A program made the position numbers and the translations under genes. Below are positions 39,895-48,319 of a stretch of DNA of 64,000 nt, one piece after another. Under the pieces are notes generated by a model. The model was not told the DNA's origin. It saw nothing but the letters and a program-made list of their open reading frames with translations, and made no database searches. The stretch's first letter is position 1; the number at the start of each line of letters is the position of its first letter. Source of the stretch: Clostridium sp. 26_22 (lineage in GTDB: Bacteria > Bacillota > Clostridia > TANB77 > CAG-508). Location: positions 4,738 to 68,737 of the forward strand of contig MNRP01000037.1 in NCBI GenBank assembly GCA_001916005.1, in the 5' to 3' direction.

Positions 39895-40587
39895 ATGTAT
39901 AAAGAAATAAAAATAAAAAATAAAATTATAGATATTTATTATAACGAAAAACATAAAGAAAATATACCAGTTGTTATTTTAAATACATATGGAAATGAAG
40001 GAAAAGAAATTTTTGAAAGATGCAACAAGATACAAACAAAGGAATTTATACTAATAGCTATTTCAAATTTAGATTGGAATAATGATATGACACCGTGGTT
40101 TGCTCCAAAGTTAAATAATAATGACAAAGACAGTTTAGGCAAAGCAGATGATTACTTAAAAACTTTAATAGAAAAAATTATTCCAGAAACTAAAAAATAT
40201 ATAGAGGATGAATTAAATGTAAAGATAAGTTACTATGCAATAGCAGGTTATTCTCTTGGAGGGCTATTTGCAATTTATTCTGTATATAAGACGAACTTAT
40301 TTAGTCGAGTGGCATCTGCTTCTGGATCTTTTTGGTATCCTAATTTTATAGAATTTGCAAGCAAAAATACAATTTCCGAAAATATCGATAAAATATATTT
40401 TTCACTTGGTAATAAAGAAAGTAAAGTTAGAAATGAAGTATTAGCTACAGTGGAACAAAATACTAAAAAACTTGAGCAAATATATAATTTACAAGGAATA
40501 AAAACAATTTACGAAGAAAATGATGGAAACCATTTTAAAGATGCAGTATTAAGAATGGCAAAGGGAATTAAATGGATTTTACAATAA
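39895..40587 (+). CDS. Alpha/beta-hydrolase, esterase D-like
   Basis: 230 residues. The nucleophile elbow is GYSLGG (about residue 120), preceded by a conserved WFAPKLNN loop and followed by SASGSFWYP. A late His (GNHFKDAV) and an acidic residue complete the probable triad. Resembles the enterochelin-esterase/S-formylglutathione hydrolase group; substrate unknown. It begins directly after the pseudogene stop, with AGAGGAG upstream. Confidence 0.8.
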   Translation: MYKEIKIKNKIIDIYYNEKHKENIPVVILNTYGNEGKEIFERCNKIQTKEFILIAISNLDWNNDMTPWFAPKLNNNDKDSLGKADDYLKTLIEKIIPETKKYIEDELNVKISYYAIAGYSLGGLFAIYSVYKTNLFSRVASASGSFWYPNFIEFASKNTISENIDKIYFSLGNKESKVRNEVLATVEQNTKKLEQIYNLQGIKTIYEENDGNHFKDAVLRMAKGIKWILQ

Positions 40588-40602
40588 TATAGGAGAGAAA
40601 TA

Positions 40603-41157
40603 ATGGATAAATATAACAGATTATATAAAGGACATAGTTTAATAAAAAATTTGAATGATTATACAGTATTAGATATAGAAACAACAAGTTTAGATTCTTT
40701 TACTGGAGAAATAGTAGAAATAAGTGCAATAAAGGTTAGAGATAAAAAAGAAGTAGATACTTTTTCAGAATTGATAAAAACTCAAAACAGATTAGGAGCA
40801 TTTACTACAAGGCTAACTGGAATTACAAATGAGATGGTTCAAAAGGAAGGAAAAGATTTAATTAATGTATTGCAACAGTTCAAAGATTTTTTAGATAGAG
40901 ACATTATAGTAGGACATAATGTTAATTTCGATATTAACTTTATTTATGACAGCATGTATAAAAATATGAATGAATATTTAACAAATGATTTTGTAGATAC
41001 ATTAAGAATTTCAAGAAAAGTATTGCCTAATCTTAGACATCACAAATTAGATAATTTAATAGATTATTTTAATTTAGTAAAAAGAGATGAACATAGAGCT
41101 TTAAATGATTGTGTATTAACAAATCAAGTATATATAAATTTGACTAAGATGTTATAA
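40603..41157 (+). CDS. DEDDh 3'-5' exonuclease (DNA polymerase III epsilon-like)
   Basis: 184 residues. Exo I DIETTSLDSFTGEIVEISAI, Exo II GHNVNFDINFI, Exo III HRALNDC give the full D-E-D-D plus catalytic His set. A stand-alone proofreading-type exonuclease or RNase T-like enzyme. Starts after AGGAGAGAAATA, 15 bp after the esterase gene. Confidence 0.88.
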   Translation: MDKYNRLYKGHSLIKNLNDYTVLDIETTSLDSFTGEIVEISAIKVRDKKEVDTFSELIKTQNRLGAFTTRLTGITNEMVQKEGKDLINVLQQFKDFLDRDIIVGHNVNFDINFIYDSMYKNMNEYLTNDFVDTLRISRKVLPNLRHHKLDNLIDYFNLVKRDEHRALNDCVLTNQVYINLTKML

Positions 41158-41170
41158 AAGGAGACGTAAA

Positions 41171-42028
41171 ATGAAAACAATAGGTTTAGCGTGTACCGGT
41201 GGTGGAACAAAAGCACTTAGTAATTTAGGAGTAATAAAAGCTTTAGAAGAATTAAACATAAAAATATCTGCGATTTCTGGAACAAGTATTGGAAGCTGTA
41301 TAGCAGTTTTATATGCAATGGGTTATACAACGAAGGAGATAGAAGAAAAGTTAAAAATATATACAATAGAATATCCTAAATTTACAGTTAAGGATAAAAT
41401 ATTAGCTCCATTTAAACTTTTAGCACAAGGTGGAGGAAAAAATCCATCCATAATTACTAAAACTATAAGGGAGGCTACAGAGGCTAAAGGGAAAAGACTA
41501 ATGAGTGATTTAGATATGCCAGTATTCATTCCAACTATGGATATTACAGAGAAAAAGACTGTATATTATACTTCAAGAAAGATAAAAAATGAAGAATGCT
41601 ATATGGATAGACCAATCGAAGAGGCTGTAAAAAATACGTGTTCACTGCCATTATTATATATACCTAATAATGTTTATATAGATGGAAAACTCCATCAATT
41701 TTTAGATGGAGGAATGACACATAATATTCCGACACATCGTATGAATCAATTTGTAGATTACGTTATAGGAGTAGAGAATGTATATTATAAAGAAACGAAT
41801 CAAAAGAAAGTAAATATAATTACAGGAATACGAAATACTTTTCAAAGTATGAGGAGGACTGCAATAGTTTGGCAAAGAGGAGTAGCAGATTTAATTATAA
41901 GGGTTGATTGCAAGGATGTTGATATAATTGGAAATGAAGAAGAGGTAGAACAATGTGTTAAGGCTGGGTATGATGCTGCTATGGAGATTTTTAAAAGTGA
42001 AAAGTTTAAAGATGAAATAATTATATAA
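41171..42028 (+). CDS. Patatin-like phospholipase (1)
   Basis: 285 residues. Oxyanion motif CTGGGTKALSNLGVIKAL, nucleophile SGTSIGS and the Asp of LDGGM form the Ser-Asp dyad of patatins. Probably a lipid acyl hydrolase. Starts after AAGGAGACG, 13 bp after the exonuclease gene, so likely the same operon. A second, divergent patatin lies at 42701. Confidence 0.88.
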   Translation: MKTIGLACTGGGTKALSNLGVIKALEELNIKISAISGTSIGSCIAVLYAMGYTTKEIEEKLKIYTIEYPKFTVKDKILAPFKLLAQGGGKNPSIITKTIREATEAKGKRLMSDLDMPVFIPTMDITEKKTVYYTSRKIKNEECYMDRPIEEAVKNTCSLPLLYIPNNVYIDGKLHQFLDGGMTHNIPTHRMNQFVDYVIGVENVYYKETNQKKVNIITGIRNTFQSMRRTAIVWQRGVADLIIRVDCKDVDIIGNEEEVEQCVKAGYDAAMEIFKSEKFKDEIII

Positions 42029-42035
42029 ATTATGC

Positions 42036-42073
42036 AAAACAGCTGAGTCACTTTATTGTGACCCAGCTGTTTT
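42036..42073. terminator. Bidirectional terminator
   Basis: AAAACAGCTGaGTCAC (42036-42051) pairs with GTGACcCAGCTGTTTT (42058-42073), between convergent genes. Confidence 0.85.
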
Positions 42074-42502
42074 ATCTGAATTTTCAACAATGGAGCTATA
42101 ATAATATGCTTCGACCATTGTTATAAATTGGGTATTAGAAGGAGCACGATCCGAGTTTTCATATATGTAAAAAACTCTTCTGTATAGTGGGGTTTTGAGC
42201 TCAAATGAAAATTCTTTTGCTGATCGAAGCTCACGCTCAGAAAAACCATTTTCTACCAGAGCAGAATAAAGTTGCTTTCCTGGTTTGATTTTGTGATCAT
42301 GGCAATATTTTACAGCAAATTCTGTACATTCTAATCCATGGCCCCATTTTGTGCTACCAACTCCGAGTCGGATTAAAAAATCTTTTAATGTTAGTTTTTT
42401 CGGATTCATAAATTGTAATTCGAATTCTGCCATTCGTTCATTTACAGCTTCTTCAACCCGCTTATCAATGTACTTTTGAAGTTCCTCAAATACGTTATCC
42501 AT
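42053..42502 (-). CDS. Hypothetical protein of atypical composition
   Basis: 149 residues from ATG 42502, 4 bp after AGGAGG. Not recognised. An amphipathic N-terminal helix (VFEELQKYIDKRVEEAVNER) is followed by KLTLKDFLIRLGVGSTKWGH and CHDHKIKPGKQLYSALVENG, which look like a compact helical domain. GC content is visibly higher than in its neighbours, it sits alone on the minus strand, and it has its own perfect terminator. Probably horizontally acquired. Confidence 0.7.
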   Translation of the reverse strand: MDNVFEELQKYIDKRVEEAVNERMAEFELQFMNPKKLTLKDFLIRLGVGSTKWGHGLECTEFAVKYCHDHKIKPGKQLYSALVENGFSERELRSAKEFSFELKTPLYRRVFYIYENSDRAPSNTQFITMVEAYYYSSIVENSDKTAGSQ

Positions 42503-42700
42503 AGAGCCTCCTATTCCAATCCTTCCAACAGTTACACCAAGTATATTATACAACAAATTTACATAAAGTACAACTTAATGATTAATATTTCTATTTAAAA
42601 TAAAAAAATATATTAATTAAAAATTTACAAAAAATTTACACTAAATAATAATATTTGTGGTAGAATAATGATGTTATTAAATAATTCCAGGAGGAAGAAA

Positions 42701-43558
42701 ATGATAAAAGCAGCATTAGTATTAGAAGGTGGTGCACTAAGAGGTATGTATACTTCTGGTGTATTAGATACATTTTTAAAAAATAATATGGAATTTGAAT
42801 GTGTAGCAGGTGTCTCTGCAGGTGCATTAAATGCAATGAGCTACATATCAAAACAACCAGGAAGATCAGCAAAGATTAATTTAGAATATTGTGATGATCC
42901 AAGATATATAGGAAGAAAAGCTTTTATAAAAAATAAAGGAATAATAGGATATGACTATTTATTTGGAGATATATCAGAAAATAAAGTTCCGTTTGATTAT
43001 AAAGCTTTTGAAAATACAAACCAGAGATTTGTAATAGTAACAACTAATTGTGAAAAAGCAGAGACAGAATATTTAGAACGAGGCAATTGTAATGACCTAT
43101 TTAAAGCTGCACAAGCATCGTCAAGTATGCCTCTTGCATCTGCAATAGTAGAAATAAATAATAATCATTATTTAGATGGAGCAGTTACAACAAGTATTCC
43201 TATAAAATGGGCTATAGAACAGGGCTATGAAAAAGTAGTTGTTGTTTTAACAAGGGATAGAACCTATAGAAAACCAATGCTATCAAATAAAATGAAAAAA
43301 TTATATAAACTTGCATATCACAAATATCCAAAATTAATAGAAAAATTAAATACAATGCCAGAAAGATATAATAAATTACAAGAAGAAATAATAGACTTAG
43401 AAAAAGAAGGTAAAATATTTATAATAAGACCAGAAAAAGAAGTAACAGTTTCTAGGCTAGAAAAAGATAAAGAAAAATTAGAAAACTTATATAAAGAAGG
43501 AATTGCTGAAGCAGAAAAGAATTTAGATGCTTTAAAAGAATATTTAGAGATTAGTTAG
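42701..43558 (+). CDS. Patatin-like phospholipase (2)
   Basis: 285 residues from ATG 42701 (CAGGAGGAAGAAA upstream; the ATG at 42668 has no site). LVLEGGALRGMYTSGVLDTF (oxyanion loop), GVSAGALNAMSY (Ser) and YLDGAVTTSIP (Asp) identify a patatin of the RssA/YchK-like type. The C-terminal ~70 residues are charged helix. First gene of a run with hemolysin III, guaD and ogt. Confidence 0.9.
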   Translation: MIKAALVLEGGALRGMYTSGVLDTFLKNNMEFECVAGVSAGALNAMSYISKQPGRSAKINLEYCDDPRYIGRKAFIKNKGIIGYDYLFGDISENKVPFDYKAFENTNQRFVIVTTNCEKAETEYLERGNCNDLFKAAQASSSMPLASAIVEINNNHYLDGAVTTSIPIKWAIEQGYEKVVVVLTRDRTYRKPMLSNKMKKLYKLAYHKYPKLIEKLNTMPERYNKLQEEIIDLEKEGKIFIIRPEKEVTVSRLEKDKEKLENLYKEGIAEAEKNLDALKEYLEIS

Positions 43559-43565
43559 GAGAATT

Positions 43566-44240
43566 ATGAAGAGAACAAAATTAAGAGATAGAATACTTCC
43601 TAAGTATACAAAGGGAGAAGAAATTTTTAATATGACTTCACATATTGTAGGTGGAGCGCTAGGAATTGTTGCATTGGTATTATGTGTGGTATTTGCAGCA
43701 GTTCATGGAAATGGCTATGGAGTTGTAAGTGGTGCAATATATGGGGTTACTATGATAATTTTATATACAATGTCTAGTATATATCATGGGTTAAATCCTA
43801 AAAGAAAAGCTAAAAAAGTATTTCAGGTATTAGACCATTGTTCTATATATTTACTAATAGCAGGATCATATACTCCATTTGCATTATGCACTTTACGAGA
43901 GTATAATACAGCATTAGGTTGGACAATATTTGGAGTTATTTGGTTTGTAGCAATATTAGGAATAATATTAAATTCTATTGATATAAAGAAATTTAGAGTA
44001 TTCTCTATGATTTGTTACTTAGTAATGGGATGGTGTATTGTATTCAGAATAAACCTATTACCAGAATTATTAGGAACAGCAGGTTTTGTATTATTACTAC
44101 TAGGAGGTTTATCTTATACGATAGGAGCTATACTTTATGGACTAGGAAAGAAACATAAGTATATGCATTCAGTATTTCATCTATTTATTTTATTAGGAAG
44201 TTTATTACAATTTTTTACAATATTATTATATGTTATGTAG
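43566..44240 (+). CDS. Hemolysin III family membrane protein
   Basis: 224 residues with seven predicted hydrophobic helices. PAQR/hemolysin III hallmarks: EEIFNMTSHIVGGALGIVAL, TMSSIYHGLNP, QVLDHCSIYLLIAGSYTPFA and a late HSVFHLFILLGS with the conserved His. Starts after TAGGAGAATT, 7 bp from the patatin stop. Members may be metal-dependent hydrolases; cytolysis is not implied. Confidence 0.9.
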   Translation: MKRTKLRDRILPKYTKGEEIFNMTSHIVGGALGIVALVLCVVFAAVHGNGYGVVSGAIYGVTMIILYTMSSIYHGLNPKRKAKKVFQVLDHCSIYLLIAGSYTPFALCTLREYNTALGWTIFGVIWFVAILGIILNSIDIKKFRVFSMICYLVMGWCIVFRINLLPELLGTAGFVLLLLGGLSYTIGAILYGLGKKHKYMHSVFHLFILLGSLLQFFTILLYVM

Positions 44241-44249
44241 GAGGACAAA

Positions 44250-44711
44250 ATGAACGAATATATGAAAATGGCAAAAGATCAAGCAGAAAAAGGAATGAAA
44301 AATAATGAAGGGGGTCCATTTGGAGCTGTTATAACAGATAAAGAGGGAAATATTATTACAGTTGCTAATAATCAAGTGCTAAAAAATAATGACCCAACAG
44401 CACATGCAGAAGTACAAGCAATACGAGAGGCTTGTAAAAAGCTTAATACACATGATTTATCTGGATATATTTTATATACATCTTGTGAACCATGTCCAAT
44501 GTGTTTATCTGCAATTATTTGGTCAAATATTAAAGAAGTATATTATGCTTGTACTAGAAAAGATGCAGGAGAAATTGGTTTTAGAGATGATGCAATATAT
44601 GAATTTTTAGAGACAAACAATAAGAGTTTACTAGATGAAAAACAAATAGATAGAGAAGATTGTATACATTTATTTAATGAATATAAAAAATTAAATGGAG
44701 AGATTTATTAA
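44250..44711 (+). CDS. guaD: Guanine deaminase (CDA fold)
   Basis: 153 residues. Zinc site THAE-type TAHAEVQAI (about residues 50-58) and SCEPCPMCLSAI (about 81-92). The tail RKDAGEIGFRDDAIYEFLE resembles Bacillus GuaD rather than TadA. Converts guanine to xanthine. Starts after AGGAGGAC; its stop overlaps the ogt start as TAATG. Confidence 0.86.
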   Translation: MNEYMKMAKDQAEKGMKNNEGGPFGAVITDKEGNIITVANNQVLKNNDPTAHAEVQAIREACKKLNTHDLSGYILYTSCEPCPMCLSAIIWSNIKEVYYACTRKDAGEIGFRDDAIYEFLETNNKSLLDEKQIDREDCIHLFNEYKKLNGEIY

Positions 44712-45163
44712 TGTTTGCAGTATATATTACTAAAATAGGAAAACTAAAAATTGAATATGATAATGATGCAATAACTGGAATTACTTATGCAGAAAATGAA
44801 AAAGAGCAGGGAATAAAAAATGAGTTAACTGATAAAACAGTTTTGCAGTTAGAAGAATATTTTGATGGCAAAAGAAAAGAGTTTGACATACCTATTAAAT
44901 TGCTTGGTACAGAATTTCAAAAGAAAGTGTGGAATGAACTTTTAAAAATACCATATGGAAAAACAGTTTCTTATAAAGATATATCCATAAAAATTGGTAA
45001 TCCAAATGCATGTAGAGCTGTTGGCATGGCAAATCATAATAATCCAATATTAATAATTGTACCATGCCACAGAGTGATAAATGAAAATAAAAAATTAGGC
45101 GGTTATGCATTAGGGCTTGATTTAAAAAGAAGACTGCTTGAACTGGAAAAAGAAAATTCATAA
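44711..45163 (+). CDS. ogt: Methylated-DNA-protein cysteine methyltransferase (1)
   Basis: 150 residues. Active-site motif IIVPCHRVI, plus FQKKVWNELLKIPYGKTVSY and ACRAVGMANHNNP. Repairs O6-alkylguanine by suicidal transfer to the Cys. One-base overlap with guaD. A second paralogue is at 61078. Confidence 0.92.
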   Translation: MFAVYITKIGKLKIEYDNDAITGITYAENEKEQGIKNELTDKTVLQLEEYFDGKRKEFDIPIKLLGTEFQKKVWNELLKIPYGKTVSYKDISIKIGNPNACRAVGMANHNNPILIIVPCHRVINENKKLGGYALGLDLKRRLLELEKENS

Positions 45164-45173
45164 TAATGATAAA

Positions 45174-45201
45174 AGAGCTTACAAAAGTGTAAGCTTTTTT
45201 T
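45174..45201 (+). terminator. Terminator after ogt
   Basis: AGCTTAC/GTAAGCT stem with a T-run. Confidence 0.85.
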
Positions 45202-45309
45202 ATATTAAATCGATGTTTCAATTTACGAAAAATTAATATAATTTTAATAAATTATAAAAATTATATTAATGATTATATGCTAATTTATAGTAAATTGAGG
45301 TGATAATAT

Positions 45310-45957
45310 ATGAAAAGGAAAGATGTTTTTAAATTTGTACTAATTATATTTTGGGTTTTTTTTATAGGAAGTATGATAGGATATGGAGTAGAAACAGCAG
45401 TAGCTATTATACAAAATGGACATTTTGCATCTAGACAAGGTTTATTATATGGTCCGTTAATTCCTGTATATGGTATTGGATTGGTTGTGTATTATTTAGT
45501 TATTTCAAAAATAAAAAATAAGGGTAATTTAAAGATATTTATTATTACTATGGTTTTAGGTGGAATTGTAGAATATTTATTTTCTTTCTTTCAAGAAAAG
45601 TTTTTTGGAACGGTTTCATGGGATTATAGTAATTTATGGTTTAATTTAAATGGTAGAACAAGTTTATTACATTGTTTATATTGGGGGACAGGAGGAGTAT
45701 TATTTGTTAAATATGTATATCCTTTTATAGAAAAATTGATTAATAAAATTGATATATTAGCGTTAAAACAAATAACAGTAATTTTATTAGTATTACTAGC
45801 ATTTGATGTTGGGATTTCGTGTATAGCAGCAAATAGGCAAAGAGAAAGAATAGAAGGTGTTGTTGCAAATAGCAGTTTAGATAGATTCTGTGACGAATAT
45901 TATCCAGATAGTGTTATGGATTACATATATTCTAATAAGATAAATAAAATTGAATAA
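45310..45957 (+). CDS. CmpB-type putative ABC transporter permease family membrane protein
   Basis: 215 residues, five or so hydrophobic helices. GSMIGYGVETAVAIIQNGHF, RQGLLYGPLIPVYGIGLVVY and LFSFFQEKFFGTVSWDYSN are the hallmarks of the 'ABC_trans_CmpB' family (COG4905-like). Despite the name, no transporter partner is nearby. Starts after TTGAGGTGATAAT. Function unknown. Confidence 0.8.
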   Translation: MKRKDVFKFVLIIFWVFFIGSMIGYGVETAVAIIQNGHFASRQGLLYGPLIPVYGIGLVVYYLVISKIKNKGNLKIFIITMVLGGIVEYLFSFFQEKFFGTVSWDYSNLWFNLNGRTSLLHCLYWGTGGVLFVKYVYPFIEKLINKIDILALKQITVILLVLLAFDVGISCIAANRQRERIEGVVANSSLDRFCDEYYPDSVMDYIYSNKINKIE

Positions 45958-46080
45958 TACTTGAAAATTATGTAAATCGGTTATATAATATTAGCATGGC
46001 AAAGTAAAAAAATGAGCAAAATTAATATTTTTCATTGCCTAGTAACTAAATAACTTTTTTTCATTAAAAGGAGGACTTTT

Positions 46081-46548
46081 ATGAGTGAGATCAAAGAAGT
46101 AAATGAAGCTTATTTCCAGATACCACTTCTAGCAAAAACTTCACAAGTTGAAGAAATTTTAAGACAATATCCGATGGTGGAGGCAAAATTAAACGAATTC
46201 TTCAACTCAGAAAATTTTTTTATCTGCTTCGAAGATATGATGCGGTTTGTAGATGAAAATAAGTCGCAGTTTGATCTTTCTGATGCAGATATTGAAAGTC
46301 TAAGAAGTGACTTTTTAGTGTCACTAAAAGTAAATACAAAAGTAAATATTTTATCAAATGCACTGAAAAACATTTTTACAGTGTCTGGAAAGACACTTAA
46401 TGATGTGGAAGAAGAGCTTTTGTATCTTACAGAAAAAGAATTTCTTAGTACGTTTACAATGACGTATGTGGAAATCTTAAAAGCGCAAGCTGAAAGTATG
46501 GCTAACAGTTCATTTGCGGATTATACAAATCCAAGATACACATCATGA
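46081..46548 (+). CDS. Hypothetical protein paired with ribosomal protein S18
   Basis: 155 residues, acidic and helical, not recognised (EEILRQYPMVEAKLNEFFNS, LSDADIESLRSDFLVSLKVN). Starts after AAAGGAGGACTTTT. It lies 13 bp before a lone rpsR gene, and both have higher GC than their surroundings, so they probably arrived together. The MxxILRxYP-like start may be worth a profile search. Confidence 0.68.
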   Translation: MSEIKEVNEAYFQIPLLAKTSQVEEILRQYPMVEAKLNEFFNSENFFICFEDMMRFVDENKSQFDLSDADIESLRSDFLVSLKVNTKVNILSNALKNIFTVSGKTLNDVEEELLYLTEKEFLSTFTMTYVEILKAQAESMANSSFADYTNPRYTS

Positions 46549-46561
46549 AAGGAGTTTCGAT

Positions 46562-46747
46562 ATGAGTAAAAAATGTTATTACTGCGAGCAACATAAAAAC
46601 CCGGATTACAAACGGGTTAATGAACTGAAAAAGTTTGTTTTCGAGGGAACTCGGATGAAGCCGGCGAGGACGACAGGTCTTTGTGGCAAACATCAAAGAG
46701 CTTTAAAAAGAGCAATTGCGAATGCTCATCATTTAGCTCTGATGTAA
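46562..46747 (+). CDS. rpsR: Ribosomal protein bS18, standalone paralogue
   Basis: 61 residues from ATG 46562 (AAAGGAGTTTCGAT upstream). MSKKCYYCEQHKNPDYKRVN, then FVFEGTRMKPARTTGLCGKH and QRALKRAIANAHHLALM, is an S18 core. It has a short N-terminus and Cys-x2-Cys plus a later Cys/His, suggesting a zinc-binding form. It is outside the usual rpsF-ssb-rpsR context and composition-atypical. Could be an alternative S18 or a captured gene. Confidence 0.82.
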   Translation: MSKKCYYCEQHKNPDYKRVNELKKFVFEGTRMKPARTTGLCGKHQRALKRAIANAHHLALM

Positions 46748-46757
46748 AATTTGTTCA

Positions 46758-46803
46758 AGCGAAGGGGCTTTGGTTCGATGAATCAAGGCTCCGTTTCTTC
46801 GCT
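46758..46803 (+). terminator. Long hairpin after the S18 gene
   Basis: AGCGAAG pairs with CTTCGCT, with GGGGC/GGCTCC and TTGGTTC/GAATCAA inner pairing. No long T-run. Confidence 0.65.
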
Positions 46804-46878
46804 AGGGATTTATATAGATGAGGATAAGCAGAAAAATCTATTAAAACAAAAAAAGTTTTAATAGATTAAAAAATAATA

Positions 46879-46909
46879 TTGACTTGGAGTTAACTTTAAG
46901 TACTATTAT
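46879..46909 (+). promoter_or_regulatory. MerR-type promoter of the cupin/merR operon
   Basis: TTGACT (46879-46884), 19-bp spacer containing TTGGAGT-TA-ACTTTAA, TATTAT (46904-46909). The overlong spacer with a central dyad is diagnostic of MerR-family activation. Related sites at 50714 and 53596. Confidence 0.75.
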
Positions 46910-46937
46910 AAAAAAAGTTTAAAGGGAGGAATGAATT

Positions 46938-47681
46938 ATGAAAAAACAAACTGCTGGGAGAGAACAATTAGGTGAATTTGCACCAAAATTTGCAGAATTA
47001 AATGATGATGTATTATTTGGAGAAGTATGGTCAAGAGAAGACAAACTATCATTAAGAGATAGATCTTTAGTAACAATATGTGTATTTATGGGGAAGGGAT
47101 TAGTAGATAGTTCTTTAAAATATCATATTATGAATGCAAAAAATAACGGAATAACAAAAGAAGAAATGGCAGAGATTATTACACATGCTGCTTTTTATGC
47201 TGGTTGGCCAAATGCATGGGCAGTATTTAATATGGCAAAAGAAGTATATGCAGATGACGAACCTGCTAAAGAAGAACATGGTGGATGGTTTGGACTAGGT
47301 GAGCCAAATTCAAACTATGCACAATATTTTATAGGAAATTCATATTTAAATCCACTAACAAAACCAGGTGAATTTAGTATTTTTATAGCAAATGTAACAT
47401 TCGAGCCAGGTTGTAGAAACAATTGGCATATTCATCATGCTACAAAAGATGGTGGTCAAATTCTTATATGTGTTGATGGAGAAGGATGGTATCAAGAAGA
47501 AGGAAAAGAAGCTAGAAGGCTAAAACCAGGAGATATAGTTGTAATTCCTGCAAATGTTAAACATTGGCATGGAGCTAAAAAAGATAGTTGGTTTAGCCAT
47601 TTAGCTATAGAAGTACCGGGAGAAAATACAAACAATGAATGGTGTGAACCAGTAACAGATGAGCAATATAATAATTTATAA
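46938..47681 (+). CDS. Carboxymuconolactone decarboxylase-like/cupin fusion protein
   Basis: 247 residues. N-terminal CMD (AhpD-like) domain: SLRDRSLVTICVFMGKGLVD, NNGITKEEMAEIITHAAFYA, GWPNAW. C-terminal cupin: NNWHIHHATKDGGQILICVD, GDIVVIPANVKHWHGA, giving the metal-binding His set. The CMD part lacks the CxxC of AhpD. Often near MerR regulators in stress or aldehyde/quinone-response loci. Followed 18 bp later by merR. Confidence 0.88.
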   Translation: MKKQTAGREQLGEFAPKFAELNDDVLFGEVWSREDKLSLRDRSLVTICVFMGKGLVDSSLKYHIMNAKNNGITKEEMAEIITHAAFYAGWPNAWAVFNMAKEVYADDEPAKEEHGGWFGLGEPNSNYAQYFIGNSYLNPLTKPGEFSIFIANVTFEPGCRNNWHIHHATKDGGQILICVDGEGWYQEEGKEARRLKPGDIVVIPANVKHWHGAKKDSWFSHLAIEVPGENTNNEWCEPVTDEQYNNL

Positions 47682-47699
47682 AATTTTGGAGGATGTAAA

Positions 47700-48083
47700 A
47701 TGACAATATCTGAGGTAAGTAGAAAATATAATATAACAGCAGATACAATTAGGTATTATGAAAAAGAAGGACTAATTCCGGCAGTACCAAGGGATAAAAA
47801 TGGTATAAGAGATTTTGATGAAAATTCTTGTGGCTGGATAGAATTTATAAAATGTATGAGAAGTGCAGGATTAGAAATTGAAACTTTAAAAAGGTATGTA
47901 AGTTTATTTAGGCAAGGAACCGCAACTGTAAGGGAAAGAAAAATATTACTTATAGAACAACGAGAAAAATTATTAAAGAAGCAGGAAAATATAAAAGCTA
48001 CATTAGATAGATTAAATTATAAAATAGAAAAGTATGAAGAAATAGAAAAAGGTAAATTAAAAGATTTTACAGAAAAACCATAA
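47700..48083 (+). CDS. MerR-family transcriptional regulator
   Basis: 127 residues. Winged HTH: MTISEVSRKYNITADTIRYY then EKEGLIPAVPRDKNGIRDFD, followed by a long dimerisation helix. No cysteine pair for metal binding, so an AdhR/NmlR-like regulator is likely. It is cotranscribed with the cupin gene from a promoter with a MerR operator, so probably autoregulated, and may control the sites at 50719 and 53602. Confidence 0.9.
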   Translation: MTISEVSRKYNITADTIRYYEKEGLIPAVPRDKNGIRDFDENSCGWIEFIKCMRSAGLEIETLKRYVSLFRQGTATVRERKILLIEQREKLLKKQENIKATLDRLNYKIEKYEEIEKGKLKDFTEKP

Positions 48084-48093
48084 GGAGTACTGG

Positions 48094-48128
48094 CAGGGAT
48101 TTTGGGGACGTTCCTAAAATCCCTTTTT
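48094..48128 (+). repeat. REP-like GGGGACG hairpin (copy 3)
   Basis: CAGGGATTTTGGGGACGTTCC then TAAAATCCCTTTTT: a hairpin closed by GGGATTTT/AAAATCCC with a T-run. Close to copies at 9904 and 11232; doubles as terminator of merR. Confidence 0.72.
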
Positions 48129-48147
48129 CTATTCCAACGAAAAATTT

Positions 48148-48179
48148 TAAGTCGCGATTTAATCGTGGCTTATTTTTTT
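48148..48179 (+). terminator. Second hairpin terminator after merR
   Basis: TAAGTCGCGATT pairs with AATCGTGGCTTA (two G-U) and a T-run follows. Confidence 0.8.
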
Positions 48180-48319
48180 CTAATAAATTGTATATAAAAT
48201 TTTGCAAACTAGATTTACTGAAATTTCAACTAAAAACAACAATTCTACTAAAAGTAGATTGCTAAAAATACATAAGAGTGATAACATTTTTATATCAAAA
48301 ACTTTTAAGGAGACTAAAA

